Assembly: GCA_964651705.1 (NCBI GenBank)
Contig: CAZYWZ010000002.1
Coordinates: forward strand, 1 to 64,000
Direction: 5' to 3'
DNA: 64,000 nt
Source of the DNA: JADLBR01 sp964651705
GTDB lineage: Bacteria > Verrucomicrobiota > Verrucomicrobiia > JADLBR01
The notes under the pieces were generated by a model that was not told where the DNA came from, did no database searches, and saw nothing but the letters and a program-made list of their open reading frames with translations. This document shows positions 1 through 10,079 of this stretch, one piece after another. Numbering within the stretch: the stretch's first letter is position 1; each line of letters starts with the position of its first letter. Both the position numbers and the translations under genes were made by a program.

Positions 1-17
1 GGTGGACTCTGGCTGGA

Positions 18-42
18 CCCGCCCCCGCGCGCCGGGGGCGGG
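18..42. repeat. GC-rich hairpin
   Basis: A perfect 10-bp inverted repeat (18-27 with 33-42) around a 5-nt loop, all G and C. It lies beyond the 3' end of xseA and next to the longer palindrome at 66-98. No T-run follows, so it could be part of a repeat element rather than a terminator. Confidence 0.55.
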
Positions 43-65
43 GCTGACCTGAAACAAACGCCTCG

Positions 66-98
66 AAGGCGGTCCCGCCGTTGCGGCGGGACCGCCTT
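66..98 (-). terminator. Strong hairpin downstream of xseA
   Basis: A perfect 15-bp inverted repeat (66-80 with 84-98) with a 3-nt loop, about 70 nt past the xseA stop on the minus strand. The minus strand continues with a mildly T-rich stretch (CGAGGCGTTTGTTTC), not a clean U-run. It is read as a likely transcription end or mRNA-stabilising hairpin; a REP-type repeat is the alternative. Confidence 0.5.
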
Positions 99-165
99 CC
101 GAAGGATCGCGTCCCGCGCAGCACAGCGTCGGGAGCCTGAGTCAGAACCTCGCGTGACGGCACCC

Positions 166-1542
166 TCAGGAGTTTCCACCTGAATGATGCGGCCCGCTCC
201 CGGCCGCCGGCTCCCGAACCACATCGACGACCTCGGCCCGCACCCGACCGTCCGCAAGCATCGCCGTGAATCGGTCTCCCGCACGGATCTCTCCCGTCGA
301 GCGGATGATCCTCCCCTCCGCATCCTGCAGCACGGCGAATCCCCGCGCGATCGTCCGCACCGGATTGAGCAGCTCCAGCCGACCGCCAAGTCCCCCAAGC
401 CGCGACCTCAGCAGATCGATGGCCCGCGATGGCGAGTGCTCGCCCAGGCCCGCCGCGGCCACCGCCAACCGATGCCGTTTCCCCGCAAGACCCTGGACCC
501 AGGCCCGCCCACATCGATCCGCCAGATCGTCCATGCGCTGCTCGAGCATCCGAACCACGCGCACCGGTTCCCGGAACGCGGGGCTGCGCGCCAGCCGACC
601 CAGCCGCTCCCGATTCCCCTCCAGCACCCGCCGCAACTCCCTGCCGCACCTCTCCCACGCGCCTGTCACCGCCTCCGACAGATCCCGCCTGTCCGCAATC
701 AGCAACTCCGCCGCCGCACTCGGCGTCGGCGCGCGCAGGTCCGCCACGAAATCCGCGATGGTGAAATCCACCTCGTGCCCCACCCCCGAAATCGTCGGCA
801 CCGGACTCGCCGCCAGCGCCCGCGCCACCACCTCCTCGTTGAACGCCCACAGGTCCTCGAGACTCCCCCCACCCCGCGCGACGATCACCACATCTGGGCG
901 AAAGTCGCCAGTCCGATGCCAGTCCCCCAAAGTCTCTAACGCCCGCGCGATTTCACCCGGCGCCGACTCGCCCTGCACCCGGACGGGATAGACCCTCACC
1001 CTCACCTGCGGCGCACGACGCCCGAGCACCGCCAGCATGTCCCGCAGCGCCGCACCCGTCGGCGAGGTCACCACCGCGACCTTTTCGGGGAACGCCGGAA
1101 GCCGCCGCTTGCGCCCCGGGTCGAATAGCCCCTCCGCACCAAGCTTTCGCTTCAGCGCCTCGAACCGCGCCTGCAATGCCCCGGCCCCCTGCGGCACGAC
1201 GCGCCGCACCACGATCTGGCATTTGCCCTGCGCCTCGTACACCGTGACCTCACCGAAGACCACGACCGCCATCCCGTCCCGCAGATCCGCCGGAACCCCC
1301 GCCGCGGCCCCCCGGAACAGCACGGCGGGCAACTGCGCCCGGTCATCCTTCAACGTGAAATAGCAGTGCCCCGAACCGTGCCGCCGGAAATTGGAGATCT
1401 CGCCACGCACCCACACCGCCCCGAATCGCCCCTCGAGCAGCTCACGCATCGCCCGCGCCAACGCCCCGACGCCCCACACCGAATCCCCCTCGGGAATCGA
1501 TACCTCACCCCAGCGCGCACCCACCGCCACCTCCTCCCCCAT
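166..1542 (-). CDS. xseA: Exodeoxyribonuclease VII large subunit
   Basis: This is the catalytic large subunit of exonuclease VII, which degrades single-stranded DNA from both ends in mismatch and damage repair; it acts with the small subunit XseB. The 458-residue product has the usual length. Residues about 20-120 form the OB-fold DNA-binding domain (WVRGEISNF, GHCYFTLKD). The catalytic domain shows ARGGGSLEDLWAFNEE near 222-237 and ISGVGHEVDFTIADFVADLR near 251-270. The ATG at 1542 has a GGAGG about 8 nt upstream and overlaps the symporter gene by 38 bp, suggesting coupling. No xseB is visible beside it. The last codons and stop lie in or next to a dispersed repeat (171-193 matches 8187-8209), so the C-terminus HHSGGNS may be repeat-derived. 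Confidence 0.95.
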   Translation of the reverse strand: MGEEVAVGARWGEVSIPEGDSVWGVGALARAMRELLEGRFGAVWVRGEISNFRRHGSGHCYFTLKDDRAQLPAVLFRGAAAGVPADLRDGMAVVVFGEVTVYEAQGKCQIVVRRVVPQGAGALQARFEALKRKLGAEGLFDPGRKRRLPAFPEKVAVVTSPTGAALRDMLAVLGRRAPQVRVRVYPVRVQGESAPGEIARALETLGDWHRTGDFRPDVVIVARGGGSLEDLWAFNEEVVARALAASPVPTISGVGHEVDFTIADFVADLRAPTPSAAAELLIADRRDLSEAVTGAWERCGRELRRVLEGNRERLGRLARSPAFREPVRVVRMLEQRMDDLADRCGRAWVQGLAGKRHRLAVAAAGLGEHSPSRAIDLLRSRLGGLGGRLELLNPVRTIARGFAVLQDAEGRIIRSTGEIRAGDRFTAMLADGRVRAEVVDVVREPAAGSGPHHSGGNS

Positions 1543-2851
1543 CCGCCGCCCCCTCCCGCGAATCGTACCTGCCCACGACCGTGGCTACGACCATGTCCCC
1601 AGTCACGTTCACCGTCGTGCGCACCATGTCCAAGATTCGGTCCACGCCCAAGATCAGCGCAACCCCGCCGACCGGAAGTCCCACCGATTCCAAAATCATC
1701 ACCAGCATCACCAGCCCCACGCTCGGCACCCCGGCCGTGCCCACCGACGACAGCAACACCATCAGCAGGATGGTGAGGTGCTCCCCCGCCCCCAGGGTCA
1801 CCCCGGCCGCCTGCGCGATGAACGTCGTCGCCACAGCCTGATGGATCGCGCTCCCGTCCATGTTCACGGTCGCCCCCAACGGCACCACGAACCCCGCCAC
1901 CCCCTCCGACACCCCCAGCCGCTTCTCGCAGCACCGCAAAGTCACCGGCAACGCCGCATAGCTCGAACTCGTCGAAAACGCCACCAGCTGCGCCGGCGCC
2001 GCCCCAGAGAAGAACTCCCCCGCCCGACGCCGCGCCAAAAATCGCAGCATCGGCAGGTACACCAGCGCGACATGCATTGCCAGGGCCGCCAGCACCGCCA
2101 CGCAATACCGCCCCAGCGAACCCACGATCTCGACGAGTTGCCCGGGGTCATCCCCCGCCGCCACAGACACCATCGACGCCATTAGGCCAAAGACCCCGAC
2201 CGGAGCCACCCGCATCACCAGCCCCACCGCCGCCAAAACCGCCTCGTTCAGCCCACCGAAAAATCCCAGCACCGGCGCCGCCTTGACACGGTCGATCTGC
2301 AGCATCACGACTCCCAGCAGAAGCGACACGATCACCACCTGCAGCATCGCCGAATTCGCCGACGCCGCCCCGAAAAAATTCTCCGGGACCATGGCCACGA
2401 GCGGCCCCAGCGGCCCCGCGGGACCCTCCGGCCTCCGCGGCGCCCCACCACCCCCATAGGCCGCCATCAGCCTATCCCTCACCTCCGCGGATAGACCCAC
2501 CCCGGGTCGCGCCAGATCCGACACCAGCAGGCCGAGCGTCACCGCCACCGCCGTCGTCACCAGATACAGCACGATCGTCCGCGCCCCGAGATGCGAAAGC
2601 CGCCTCGCGTCCGAAAGCGAGGCCACCCCACACACCAACGACGTCACCACCAGCGGCACCGCCGACAGTTTCAGTAATCGCAGAAAAATCTCCCCGAAAG
2701 GCGCCACCCAAGCCTCGACAAAACCGTTCCACCCCAACGCCACCGACAGCACCCCAAAGCCCACCCCGGCCAGCATCCCCATCAGGATCCGCCAGTGCGC
2801 CCGACGGTGCCACGGACCCCCGCCGTTCCCCGCTGTCCCCTCCGTTATCAC
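1505..2851 (-). CDS. Dicarboxylate/amino acid:cation symporter (DAACS family)
   Basis: An inner-membrane secondary transporter of the GltP/DctA/SLC1 family, expected to import glutamate, aspartate or C4-dicarboxylates with Na+ or H+. The 448-residue product has about eight hydrophobic segments. Family motifs are in order: the serine-rich hairpin STSSSYAALP near 294-302, NMDGS near 330-334 (usually NMDGT), GTAGVPSVG near 371-379, and DRILDMVRTTVNVTGD near 404-419. Substrate cannot be told from sequence. The start is GTG at 2851 with only a weak ribosome site. The gene sits between rpoD (22 bp upstream) and xseA (overlapping), so it may be read through from the dnaG-rpoD unit. The C-terminal Gly-rich tail (residues about 435-448) is low complexity. 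Confidence 0.92.
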   Translation of the reverse strand: MITEGTAGNGGGPWHRRAHWRILMGMLAGVGFGVLSVALGWNGFVEAWVAPFGEIFLRLLKLSAVPLVVTSLVCGVASLSDARRLSHLGARTIVLYLVTTAVAVTLGLLVSDLARPGVGLSAEVRDRLMAAYGGGGAPRRPEGPAGPLGPLVAMVPENFFGAASANSAMLQVVIVSLLLGVVMLQIDRVKAAPVLGFFGGLNEAVLAAVGLVMRVAPVGVFGLMASMVSVAAGDDPGQLVEIVGSLGRYCVAVLAALAMHVALVYLPMLRFLARRRAGEFFSGAAPAQLVAFSTSSSYAALPVTLRCCEKRLGVSEGVAGFVVPLGATVNMDGSAIHQAVATTFIAQAAGVTLGAGEHLTILLMVLLSSVGTAGVPSVGLVMLVMILESVGLPVGGVALILGVDRILDMVRTTVNVTGDMVVATVVGRYDSREGAADGGGGGGGCALG

Positions 2852-2873
2852 GGCACGGCGTCCCGCGCCCGAC

Positions 2874-4736
2874 TCACTCCCGCTCCGCGTCCAAAAACCC
2901 CTGGAGCTGCCGGATCCGCGTCGGATGCCTCATCTTCCGCAGCGCCTTCGCCTCGATCTGCCGGATCCGCTCGCGCGTCACCCGGAACTGCCGCCCCACC
3001 TCCTCCAGGGTCCTGGAGTAGCCATCCACCAGCCCAAACCGCTGCTCCAGCACCGCCCGCTCCCGGTCCGTCAGAGAATCCAGCACGTCCCGGATCTTCT
3101 CCTTCAGAAGCGAGTATGCCGTCATCTCCGACGGGTTCTCCGCGGACTTGTCCTCGATGAAATCCCCGAAGGTCGTGTCGTCGCTGTCGCCCACCTGCGC
3201 CTGCATCGAGATCGGCTGCTGCGCCATCTTCAGGATCGCCCGCACCCGATCCACGGGCAGGAGGATCTCCTCGGAGATCTCCTCCGGGGTCGGCTCCCGC
3301 CCCAGCTCCTGGATCAGCTGCTTCTGCACACGCATCAGCTTGTTGATGGTCTCGATCATGTGCACCGGGATGCGGATCGTCCTGGCCTGATCCGCGATCG
3401 AGCGCGTGATCGCCTGGCGGATCCACCACGTCGCGTACGTCGAGAACTTGTACCCGCGCCGGTACTCGAATTTCTCAACCGCCTTCATCAGGCCCATGTT
3501 GCCCTCCTGGATGAGGTCCAGGAAAGACAGTCCCCGGTTGGTGTACTTCTTGGCGATCGAGATGACCAGCCGCAGGTTCGCCTCCACCATCTCGGTCTTC
3601 GCCCGGTGCGCGGCCCGGAGCTGCTTCTTCAGCTCCGCATAGTTGCCGTGGAACTCCGGGGGCGAGAGCCGCGCGTCGGCGCCGATCTCGCGCTGCCGCC
3701 GCATCTGCTCCGCGATTCGCCGCTTGGCCTCCTTGCCCCGCGAGGACTCCAGATGCTCTATCTGCGACTCGATCTCCGCAAGCTCCCGCGCCTTCAGGTC
3801 CGCGACGGCCACGAATTCTTCGCTGACCTTCTGCTTGAAATAAAATCGCCCAAACTGCTTGTCCAGGGTCTGGCAGATCCGCCGGAACTCCTTCTCGCGG
3901 CGCGAGCGGTCCGCCCGCGTCAGGTTCGTGCGGCTCAGCTCCCGATAGGCCTTGTCCGCCTTCGCGTTCTGGCCCTCGACCTGCTTGCACAGCCCGCGCA
4001 GGCCCCGCAGGTAGCGGTCCCGGCTCTCGATCTTCTTATCTTGGATCACCCGGTCGAATCGTTCCCGCGGCGGGTCCGACAGCAGCTTCTCCGCCACAGA
4101 CAGGTACTCCCGCGCGATGAACCCGAAGCGGTGCAGGGCATCGAGCGCCCCCTGCTCCGCCTCCTCGATGCGCTTGGATATCTCGACCTCCTCCTCCCGC
4201 GTCAGCAGGGGCACCTGACCCATCTGCTTCAGGTACATCCGCACCGGGTCGTCCAGGATGTCCAGCTTCGCGTCCCGCTCGATCTGGTCCTCTTCCTGAG
4301 AGCCCGCCGGCTTCTTGTGATCGACATCCGAGGCGCTGATCAGATCGATGTCCAGATTCCGCAGGAAATGCAGGACCGGCTCGACATTCTCCGGGGTCCC
4401 CTGCGAGTCCGGGAACGCCTCCTGGAGGTCGTCGTAGGTGAGATATCCCTGCTCGCGCGCCAACCGCACCAATTCCCGCACGCGGTTCTGCTGATCGGCG
4501 GTGAGTTGCGGCGGAGGGACCGTCTCCTCCATCGTGCCAGCCTTGCCCTTGACCGACGCTTCCGCCTTGCGGGCCTTGCCGTGCCCCCCAATGGCCCCAG
4601 CGTCCTCGCGCTTGGTGGCGGCTCGAGGGGGGCGTGCCCGCGGGAGGCCCGATCGCGATGGCGACTTGGGCTTGCTCCGGGATTTCGTCTGCTTGGATCG
4701 CGGGGATTTGCGGGGGCGTCGGACGTCTTTAGGCAT
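2874..4736 (-). CDS. rpoD: RNA polymerase primary sigma factor (sigma-70, RpoD)
   Basis: The housekeeping sigma factor that directs RNA polymerase to -35/-10 promoters. In the 620-residue product the first 65 residues are a basic, Lys/Arg/Ser/Pro-rich extension. Region 1.1 starts near 78 (LTADQQNRVRELVRLAREQG) and region 1.2 near 162 (DDPVRMYLKQMGQVPLLTRE). A non-conserved insert with charged helices spans about 200-375. Region 2 follows from about 383 (NLRLVISIAKKYTNRGLSF, GYKFSTYATWWIRQAI), then region 3, and region 4 ends the protein (EEVGRQFRVTRERIRQIEAK). The ATG at 4736 is only 7 bp after the dnaG stop, giving the dnaG-rpoD order of classic macromolecular-synthesis operons. The basic N-terminal extension is longer than usual. 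Confidence 0.97.
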   Translation of the reverse strand: MPKDVRRPRKSPRSKQTKSRSKPKSPSRSGLPRARPPRAATKREDAGAIGGHGKARKAEASVKGKAGTMEETVPPPQLTADQQNRVRELVRLAREQGYLTYDDLQEAFPDSQGTPENVEPVLHFLRNLDIDLISASDVDHKKPAGSQEEDQIERDAKLDILDDPVRMYLKQMGQVPLLTREEEVEISKRIEEAEQGALDALHRFGFIAREYLSVAEKLLSDPPRERFDRVIQDKKIESRDRYLRGLRGLCKQVEGQNAKADKAYRELSRTNLTRADRSRREKEFRRICQTLDKQFGRFYFKQKVSEEFVAVADLKARELAEIESQIEHLESSRGKEAKRRIAEQMRRQREIGADARLSPPEFHGNYAELKKQLRAAHRAKTEMVEANLRLVISIAKKYTNRGLSFLDLIQEGNMGLMKAVEKFEYRRGYKFSTYATWWIRQAITRSIADQARTIRIPVHMIETINKLMRVQKQLIQELGREPTPEEISEEILLPVDRVRAILKMAQQPISMQAQVGDSDDTTFGDFIEDKSAENPSEMTAYSLLKEKIRDVLDSLTDRERAVLEQRFGLVDGYSRTLEEVGRQFRVTRERIRQIEAKALRKMRHPTRIRQLQGFLDAERE

Positions 4737-4743
4737 GTACGGG

Positions 4744-6582
4744 CTAGACCAGATTCAGGCTCGAAATAAGCCTAGTAAGATGATCCAATCTGCCCCGCAA
4801 GTCAAGTATTTCCCTGCCGAGTTCGGTCGCCTTTTCGGAGGTCACCCCCCCCTTCAAAAGCGCCCTCCGGCGCTCGAGCTCCCCCTCGATCCAGAGGCGC
4901 TCGATCTGGGACACCCCCCCGATGATCCACTTCTCCTCCTCGCACTGGACCGGCATCGGGCGGGCAAGCAGGGCGCTGAGAAAACAGCGCTCGGCATCTC
5001 CCGCGCCAGATTCGCCGGAAAGGAGGTCCGCGAGCGCGTGGTGGCTATGGGCATCGAGGACGGCGGCGAGCAGGGCACCCCCGTCGAGCCGCTCTAGCCA
5101 GATCGGGTCAAGCTGCCGCTGTATCTTCGGGATGGCATCGGGCCGCTGCAGGCCCAGATGCAAGAGGCTCTCCACCAGCTGGTGGGGTTTGACCCAAGGC
5201 TCCGCCGGCGTCGCGGCGACCTCATCGGCCCGGGGCCGGGCGGTGCGCGGCACCCGGGACTGCCGCTCGAACTCCCCGATCAGCAGCCTCGCGTCCACCT
5301 TGAGCGCCCCTGCCGCGCGGGCCAATATCTGCTGCCGGCGCGTCGCGTCACCCACGTGCGCCAACAGCTCGAAGATCTCCCTGCGAATGACCATCCGCCC
5401 GCGATCCGTCCGGGGATCCCACCTCGCGCACAGGTGCCCCAGAAAGTGGTCCCAGAAATCGACCGCGCTTTCGGCGAGCGCCCGGAATCCCTCGGCGGCG
5501 TGTGACCGCACATAGCTGTCGGGGTCGTTCTTCGACCCGTCCGATTCGTCGGGCAACCGCAGCACGCGCACCGGCAAGCCGGCCGCCGCAAGCGCCGGCA
5601 CGCTGCGCGCCATCGCGGCCTGCCCCGCCTCGTCCGAGTCGAAACATAGCACCACCTCGTCCGCATACCGCCGCAGCACGCGCGCCTGATGCTCCGTGAA
5701 TGCCGTGCCCTGGGGTGCCACCATGTTGCGGATCCCCGCCTGATGGCAGGTGATCAGGTCCAGCTGCCCCTCGCACACGATCGCCTGCCTCGCATCCAGT
5801 ATGGCGCGCTTGTGGAGGTGCAACCCGTAAAGCACCTTGCCCTTCGTGAAGAGCGGCGTCTCCGGGGAATTGATGTACTTGGCTTCCTTCGCCGCCGGAT
5901 CCAACACCCGCCCGCTGAACCCGATCACCCGCCCACTCTCCGACTGGATCGGGAACATCAGCCTGCCGCGAAACCGATCGTAGAACGCCCTCGGCCCCGC
6001 GCGCTCGCTCCGGATCACGAGCCCCGCCGCCTCCAGCGCCTCCTCGGAAAAACCCTGGCCCGCCGCCCACCGGATCACCGAATCCCAGCCATCGGGCGCA
6101 TACCCCAATCGGAACTCCCGCGCCGTCTCCGACGAAATGCCCCGCCCCTTGAGGTAGGCGCGCGCCGGTTCCCCGACCGCCTCCTTGAAGAGGCATCGGC
6201 CCCACCACTGCGCCACCCGCTCCACCAGATCCAGGAGCTGCTCCTTCAAACCGGGCCCCTCGCCCGACCCGCCCCCGTGCCGTCCTTCCGGTAACTTCAC
6301 CCCCCCCCGCTCCGCCAACAGCCGCACCGCAGCCGGAAAATCTAGGCTCTCGTAGACCTGGACGAATTTTATCACGTCCCCGCCCTGATTCGTGCTGAAA
6401 CAGTGCCAGATCTGGCGTGCGGGATTCACGAAAAACGAGGGCGTCCTCTCCTTCTTAAAAGGCGTCAGGCACTTGTACTGCGCACCCGCGCGCTTCAGCG
6501 GCAGGTAGGAGCCGATCACGTCGACGATGTCGTTCGCCGCCTTGACCTGCTCGATGATCTCCGGGCCCCAAAAGTCCGCCAT
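4744..6582 (-). CDS. dnaG: DNA primase DnaG
   Basis: Synthesises RNA primers at the replication fork and binds the DnaB helicase through its C-terminus. The start at 6582 (MADFWGPEIIEQVKAANDIV) is chosen because family similarity begins there; an open upstream extension lacks it. The product is 612 residues. The N-terminal zinc-ribbon region is degenerate: LTPFKKERTPSF and WHCFSTNQGGD keep only one of the four expected CHCC ligands. The Toprim core is intact, with CEGQLD for the metal-binding Glu and CFDSDEAGQAA for the DxD. The C-terminal ~150 residues are helical, as in helicase-binding domains. It diverges from serS across a 115-bp intergenic region and is followed by rpoD after 7 bp. Confidence 0.95.
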   Translation of the reverse strand: MADFWGPEIIEQVKAANDIVDVIGSYLPLKRAGAQYKCLTPFKKERTPSFFVNPARQIWHCFSTNQGGDVIKFVQVYESLDFPAAVRLLAERGGVKLPEGRHGGGSGEGPGLKEQLLDLVERVAQWWGRCLFKEAVGEPARAYLKGRGISSETAREFRLGYAPDGWDSVIRWAAGQGFSEEALEAAGLVIRSERAGPRAFYDRFRGRLMFPIQSESGRVIGFSGRVLDPAAKEAKYINSPETPLFTKGKVLYGLHLHKRAILDARQAIVCEGQLDLITCHQAGIRNMVAPQGTAFTEHQARVLRRYADEVVLCFDSDEAGQAAMARSVPALAAAGLPVRVLRLPDESDGSKNDPDSYVRSHAAEGFRALAESAVDFWDHFLGHLCARWDPRTDRGRMVIRREIFELLAHVGDATRRQQILARAAGALKVDARLLIGEFERQSRVPRTARPRADEVAATPAEPWVKPHQLVESLLHLGLQRPDAIPKIQRQLDPIWLERLDGGALLAAVLDAHSHHALADLLSGESGAGDAERCFLSALLARPMPVQCEEEKWIIGGVSQIERLWIEGELERRRALLKGGVTSEKATELGREILDLRGRLDHLTRLISSLNLV

Positions 6583-6697
6583 CGCGCGAATCTTCGCGCC
6601 CCACCGCCGCGACGCAAGCGTTCCCGATCCCGCATCGCCGCCGGCCCCCCAACTTTTTTCCCTCGGTTTGTCCGCGCTGGCGGCTAAACAGAACCCC

Positions 6698-7990
<1,293 letters not shown>

Positions 7991-8328
7991 CCACCGGCGC
8001 CAGACCGTGGACGCGTCGGCCGGCCGCCCGGACCTGAAACTTCAAACCGCGGATAACGGGCATGGTTCAGATAATAGTCTGCAAATAAGACACTTGCGAA
8101 CGTTTTGGTAGCTGCCGACGTGAGGAGGCGGATTCGAGCCACTTGGTACCGCCGCCTCCTCACGTCGGCGGCTACGATGCACGCGAAGTTTCCCCCTGAA
8201 TGACGCGGCGCGTCCCCGCGCCGCGGGCGGGGCTAGCCCGCAGTGTTCACAAACCGAGGGAAAGACCTGGCACGCTGGAAGCGCGCCCTCTTCGCTGGCG
8301 GCGAGTTTGTGAACGCTCCGGGTTAACT
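7991..8328. other. Gene-free 338-bp gap of repeats between convergent genes
   Basis: No coding signal is visible between the serS stop and the stop of the minus-strand gene at 8329. It contains the long inverted repeat at 8108-8175, a 23-nt segment at 8187-8209 that nearly matches 171-193, and a 10-bp inverted repeat GTTCACAAAC / GTTTGTGAAC at 8245-8254 and 8305-8314. It appears to be an accumulation of dispersed repeats. Confidence 0.6.
8108..8175. repeat. 24-bp imperfect inverted repeat element
   Basis: The arms 8108-8131 and 8152-8175 pair with a single mismatch around a 20-nt loop. The arm reads GTAGC, then TGCCGACGTGAGGAGGCGG. It is 118 bp past the serS stop. Without a T-run it looks like a REP/MITE-type unit, possibly also serving as a bidirectional terminator between convergent genes. 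Confidence 0.65.
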
Positions 8329-10032
8329 CTATTTTCGCTTCGCTCGCCGCACGGGCACCGCCAGCCGCGCACCCTGCAACCTCAACTCGAGCAGCCTGCC
8401 CCAGCCCACTGCCCCAAAGGGCGCCCTGCCCGCCCTCAGCGCCGCCGCCCCGATCCGCTCGTAGCCCAGCAGCGCCTCCGTCACGCCGCAATCCTCAAAC
8501 TCTCGCAGGTCCGGTTTCAACAATCGAACCCGCTCGACCGCGACCAGCGCATCCACCGCGGAATCGCTCTCGGGCACCCTCCCGTCGCGGAAATCCGACT
8601 GCCTGGCCCTGAGGGCGGCGCGCAGCGACCCCACGATCATGGGCCGGTCCGGGTCCTCCTGCGGCATCACCTCGACCATGGACGCCAGGGTCCGAACTAT
8701 CGTGAAATGTGGCGCCGCGCCGGCGCTCTCCGGATCCGCCCAGCGCCCCGCCAGCGCACCGCGCAGGATCTGCCCCGGCAGGATGCCCAGCCGCACCTTC
8801 TCCTTCGCCGAATTCAGATACCGCCAGTCGCCGCTGACATCGTACGCCCATGTCAGCAAAAAAACGCTGTGGCTGTTCTGTGCCCACCGCGGCACGACCC
8901 GTTGCCCCTGGCACCAGACCGCCGCCTCGGATCCCGTGTCGAAGTATTTCGGCTCTTTGGACTGCTCATACAGTTCGAACAGCGCCGCGCCGCACAGGCC
9001 GCTATCGACCTGCAGGAAACCATCACCCGGATCCGCAATCACCCACCCCTTTTGTACGGCGCCGTCAGTCGCCACCGCGCGCGCCATGGTAGCCGCCGCC
9101 TCGCGAAACGACCCATCACCACCGCGATAAAACGGCAGCGGGATGGGGCCGTCGCCAGCAAGCTCCTGCGTCCACATGATGTAATCGCCGGCGCCCCGCG
9201 CGAATTGCAGCATCGTCTCCCGCCCGGGCAGTCCCGCCCGGTCCGCGGCCATGCACCCCCGGATCGCCTCGGCCACCTCCCGGGGCAACCGCCCCAAACT
9301 CGTCGGATCGAGACCCACCTTCCACCATCGCCCACTTTGCATCTCCCGGAAATGCGCCTCAAACCCCCGGCGCAGCTCCTCCCCATCCAGGGCGGGAACA
9401 TCGGGCACCTCTAGGAACCGATCTGCTTCCTCGGGAACCCCGCGCCTCTCTCCGAGCGCCGACGCCCAGCCCTCCGCGTGCCGCCAGACCCCGGCCTCGT
9501 CTCGGGCCTCCTGCGCGGCCGCCAGCGCCTTGACCTCGCGAGCCAGATCCCCAGACCCCAACCGCCGCCCAGACTGCTCCAGATCCCGCCCATCGAAAAA
9601 CACGATCCCGATCGGCGTCAGTTCCCAGAAGAGATCCGCCTGCCGACAGAGATCATCCATCGCCCGCGAGAGCGTGGTGGATCGCTGCCCCAGCCTGACC
9701 GCCGGACCCGCCCCCCACGGGCCACGCCCGTCCCCCGCCCTCACCACGAACGACAACCCCTTGCCCTTGGAACGCCGATAGCGATCGCCCAACAGCACCA
9801 GCGCATCGCGAAAACTCCCCTCGAAAGCGATGTCCCGCAACTCCGCCACCGAGATCTCCGCCAGCCACCGCCTCAGACGTCCGGCGTCTGGCCCGAAATC
9901 CACCTCCCCCCGCCACGGCACCATCCGCGACACCGCCGGCGCCACCGCCCCGGCCGAAGGCGCACCGACGGTCACGACCGACCCCGCCTTCACGCCGGCG
10001 AACAACACGACCCACAGAGAAAAAATCCGCAC
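8329..10032 (-). CDS. Exported protein with STN-like N-terminal domain, function unknown
   Basis: A 567-residue product, not recognised as a named family. It starts at GTG 10032 with a signal peptide (MRIFSLWVVLFAGVKAG). Residues about 45-155 resemble the STN/secretin-N type of small alpha/beta domain: VAELRDIAFEGSFRDALVLL, then LSRAMDDLCRQADLFWELTP. The rest (about 180-560) is helical, with aromatic and small-residue stretches such as HSVFLLTWAYDVSGDWRYL, recalling alpha/alpha-toroid enzymes. That fold is inference; no catalytic pair could be assigned. The C-terminus is basic (RRAKRK). It is followed on the same strand by the two other exported-protein genes at 10080 and 10851 and may form an operon with them. 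Confidence 0.6.
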   Translation of the reverse strand: MRIFSLWVVLFAGVKAGSVVTVGAPSAGAVAPAVSRMVPWRGEVDFGPDAGRLRRWLAEISVAELRDIAFEGSFRDALVLLGDRYRRSKGKGLSFVVRAGDGRGPWGAGPAVRLGQRSTTLSRAMDDLCRQADLFWELTPIGIVFFDGRDLEQSGRRLGSGDLAREVKALAAAQEARDEAGVWRHAEGWASALGERRGVPEEADRFLEVPDVPALDGEELRRGFEAHFREMQSGRWWKVGLDPTSLGRLPREVAEAIRGCMAADRAGLPGRETMLQFARGAGDYIMWTQELAGDGPIPLPFYRGGDGSFREAAATMARAVATDGAVQKGWVIADPGDGFLQVDSGLCGAALFELYEQSKEPKYFDTGSEAAVWCQGQRVVPRWAQNSHSVFLLTWAYDVSGDWRYLNSAKEKVRLGILPGQILRGALAGRWADPESAGAAPHFTIVRTLASMVEVMPQEDPDRPMIVGSLRAALRARQSDFRDGRVPESDSAVDALVAVERVRLLKPDLREFEDCGVTEALLGYERIGAAALRAGRAPFGAVGWGRLLELRLQGARLAVPVRRAKRK

Positions 10033-10079
10033 GGCCCGACTCTGTCCACCGGGGCTACGGACTCAACTCGAATCCGCCC

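Noticed and set aside
2925..4769. A 614-codon open frame on the plus strand over rpoD
   Set aside because: Antisense to a certain sigma factor gene, with Leu/Arg/His-biased composition and no family match.
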